From a virus, in the IMG/VR virus record IMGVR_UViG_3300043411_000525, positions 1 through 22,926 of that record: 22,926 nucleotides of DNA. One strand, written 5' to 3'. Shown here piece by piece: positions 21,758 to 22,926 of the stretch. Each line of letters begins with the position of its first letter. Positions within the stretch are counted from its first letter, which is position 1. Made by a program: the position numbers and the translations under genes. The notes beneath the pieces were generated by a model, which worked only from the letters and a program-made list of their open reading frames with translations, ran no database searches and was not told the DNA's origin.

Positions 21758-22926
21758 ATGTCAGAACAAGAACAGTTCATACTTAACGATATTATACTCA
21801 GAATAAATCCTATAGACATTCAGGCCTTTGATCAGAAGTTTGTTGAAAGACAAACTTTTATCAGAGAGAATTCTACACATGCCTATAGCTCTAAAGCCGC
21901 ATTGGCAACATATGTGGCTACCTTTGCATTCGACTTAAACAACGCAGAGGATAAGCAAAACCTAGTATCGGTCTGCACAGAGCTAACCAAGTATCCATTC
22001 ATCTTTGTAAACTCACCTAGGCTTAATCAATTCATACCAAACGTATCGAAAAGAGAAGATCAGTACAATATGTTTGCAGTAAAAGAATGGACTATTCAGG
22101 TTGATCAAAAAGCCAAGAGAGCATTATTCTTAACGATAGAAATGCATTACTTTTGCCATACTCCATACGTGAACGATTTTAGATTCCTAAGCTACGAAGG
22201 ATCCAGCACAATTCCAAAAGGAAGGGTAACAAGATCCAATGCACCTGCCGCTAACTTTAAGCTTAAAGTTGTAGAGAACCTATATGAATCGCAAATATTT
22301 AAAGACTATTTTAAATACGATATAAAGCAAAACACCGCAAAGTTCAATCAGGTAGTAGAACTTATTGGTGGCAAAAAAGAGCTGTGCATAGGCATGCCAC
22401 TGCTCATGACTGCTACCGCAGAGAATAAAGATCTGCCTCATAGAATAATGGCGTCTAACTATGTAAATACTGGCTTCGAAGATGTTGATATTAAGGAGTT
22501 GTCATTTGTTAATAATCACAAAACTAATAAAGATAGAGAAGATGATATCAATTCCTTCTTTATGGTTTATCAAGACATTAACATTCTCAACTTAGTAGAT
22601 AGTGTTACTGGTTCGGATGTATTTAACGTACAACAATTATCCCTAACCAAGCGTAATAATATTGTGGCCAATCAGTTGCAAGGATACAGTACGCCCTTTA
22701 TTCAGTACATGGGTAAGTCTCCAGCGGAAATGAAGGTTGTTATTTCAATCAATAACTCCAACGTAGAATATTTAGAACAAGACAATATCAAACCTTATGA
22801 GATGTTGTCAGTAGCCATTAGAAGAGCTGAGCAACTTAATACTGTTAGCGGATCTAAATTACCATTTAAATCTACCAGAATAAGAACCATACTTAATGTA
22901 TTAGCCGACTCTAATTATTTCATATT
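21758..22926 (+). CDS. putative baseplate or tail-tip protein, truncated by the window end
   Basis: The frame is open from an ATG one base after the preceding stop to the end of the window, about 389 codons. The first 140 residues follow a pattern seen in baseplate and tail-connector proteins of large phages. They start with a strand ILRINPIDIQAF, then RQTFIRENSTHAYSS and ATYVATFAFDLNN. A helix with LTKYPFIFVNSPRLNQFI follows, where a conserved-looking 'PF...N' precedes a variable strand. A second alpha/beta part appears further on (AEMKVVISINNSN, then YEMLSVAIRRAEQL). There are no membrane segments. Location after the tape-measure slot supports a baseplate hub or wedge role; the specific role is unknown. 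Confidence 0.5.
   Translation, partial: MSEQEQFILNDIILRINPIDIQAFDQKFVERQTFIRENSTHAYSSKAALATYVATFAFDLNNAEDKQNLVSVCTELTKYPFIFVNSPRLNQFIPNVSKREDQYNMFAVKEWTIQVDQKAKRALFLTIEMHYFCHTPYVNDFRFLSYEGSSTIPKGRVTRSNAPAANFKLKVVENLYESQIFKDYFKYDIKQNTAKFNQVVELIGGKKELCIGMPLLMTATAENKDLPHRIMASNYVNTGFEDVDIKELSFVNNHKTNKDREDDINSFFMVYQDINILNLVDSVTGSDVFNVQQLSLTKRNNIVANQLQGYSTPFIQYMGKSPAEMKVVISINNSNVEYLEQDNIKPYEMLSVAIRRAEQLNTVSGSKLPFKSTRIRTILNVLADSNYFI

Noticed and set aside
1-22926. tRNA genes, insertion sequences, integrase or attachment sites, CRISPR arrays
   Set aside because: I saw no cloverleaf-like segment, transposase, recombinase or repeat array. Gaps between genes are all under about 75 bases.

Overview
This window is a stretch of the late (virion structure) module of a contractile-tailed double-stranded DNA phage (myovirus morphotype, Caudoviricetes). 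Every supportable gene lies on the + strand. Genes are packed with overlaps or very short gaps. The order is the classical head-to-tail order: end of an upstream gene in the portal slot, maturation protease with scaffold-like tail, decoration-like protein, HK97-fold major capsid protein, neck/connector genes, tail sheath, tail tube, two further tube-like proteins, two putative tail-assembly chaperones, two giant proteins, and the start of a probable baseplate gene. The DNA is AT-rich. All three stop codons are used as stops and the long frames contain no internal stops, so the genetic code looks standard. Strong GGAG-type ribosome binding sites and sigma70-like promoter matches suggest a host that uses Shine-Dalgarno initiation. 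The host cannot be named from this sequence.

Region 1 (1-4523, head): the C-terminal part of a gene with a Lys/Ala-rich linker; a protease (His80, Ser165-x-Gly) with a Cys/His cluster and a charged scaffold-like C-terminal half; a 314-aa putative decoration protein; and the major capsid protein, followed by a perfect hairpin. Region 2 (4524-8001, neck): an unrecognised acidic protein; a protein with two possible Ig-like domains and a terminator-like hairpin near its 5' end; a helical gp6-like adaptor candidate; a four-cysteine zinc-ribbon protein; and a 225-aa probable tail-completion protein. Region 3 (8038-12395, tail shaft): a long sheath protein carrying what look like two related inserted beta domains, then the tube protein and two diverged tube-like paralogs. 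Between the tube gene and the first paralog, a sigma70-like promoter overlaps an intrinsic terminator. Region 4 (12379-22926): two chaperone-like ORFs, a 1223-aa protein with hydrophobic segments, a 1584-aa protein, and a truncated baseplate-like gene.

The most striking observation is in the 1584-aa protein (17002-21756), which lies in the slot where a tape measure would be expected. It carries, in the right order, short motifs resembling the two double-psi beta-barrels of RNA polymerases. These are DDGAGLIS (538-545), a Lys-rich stretch (643-656), TARSI...MP (1097-1115), VLMSREP (1158-1164) and DFDYD (1209-1213). I infer that it may be a virion-packaged, single-chain two-barrel RNA polymerase or a derivative of one, delivered with the DNA. 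This rests on motif reading by eye and needs a profile or structure search.
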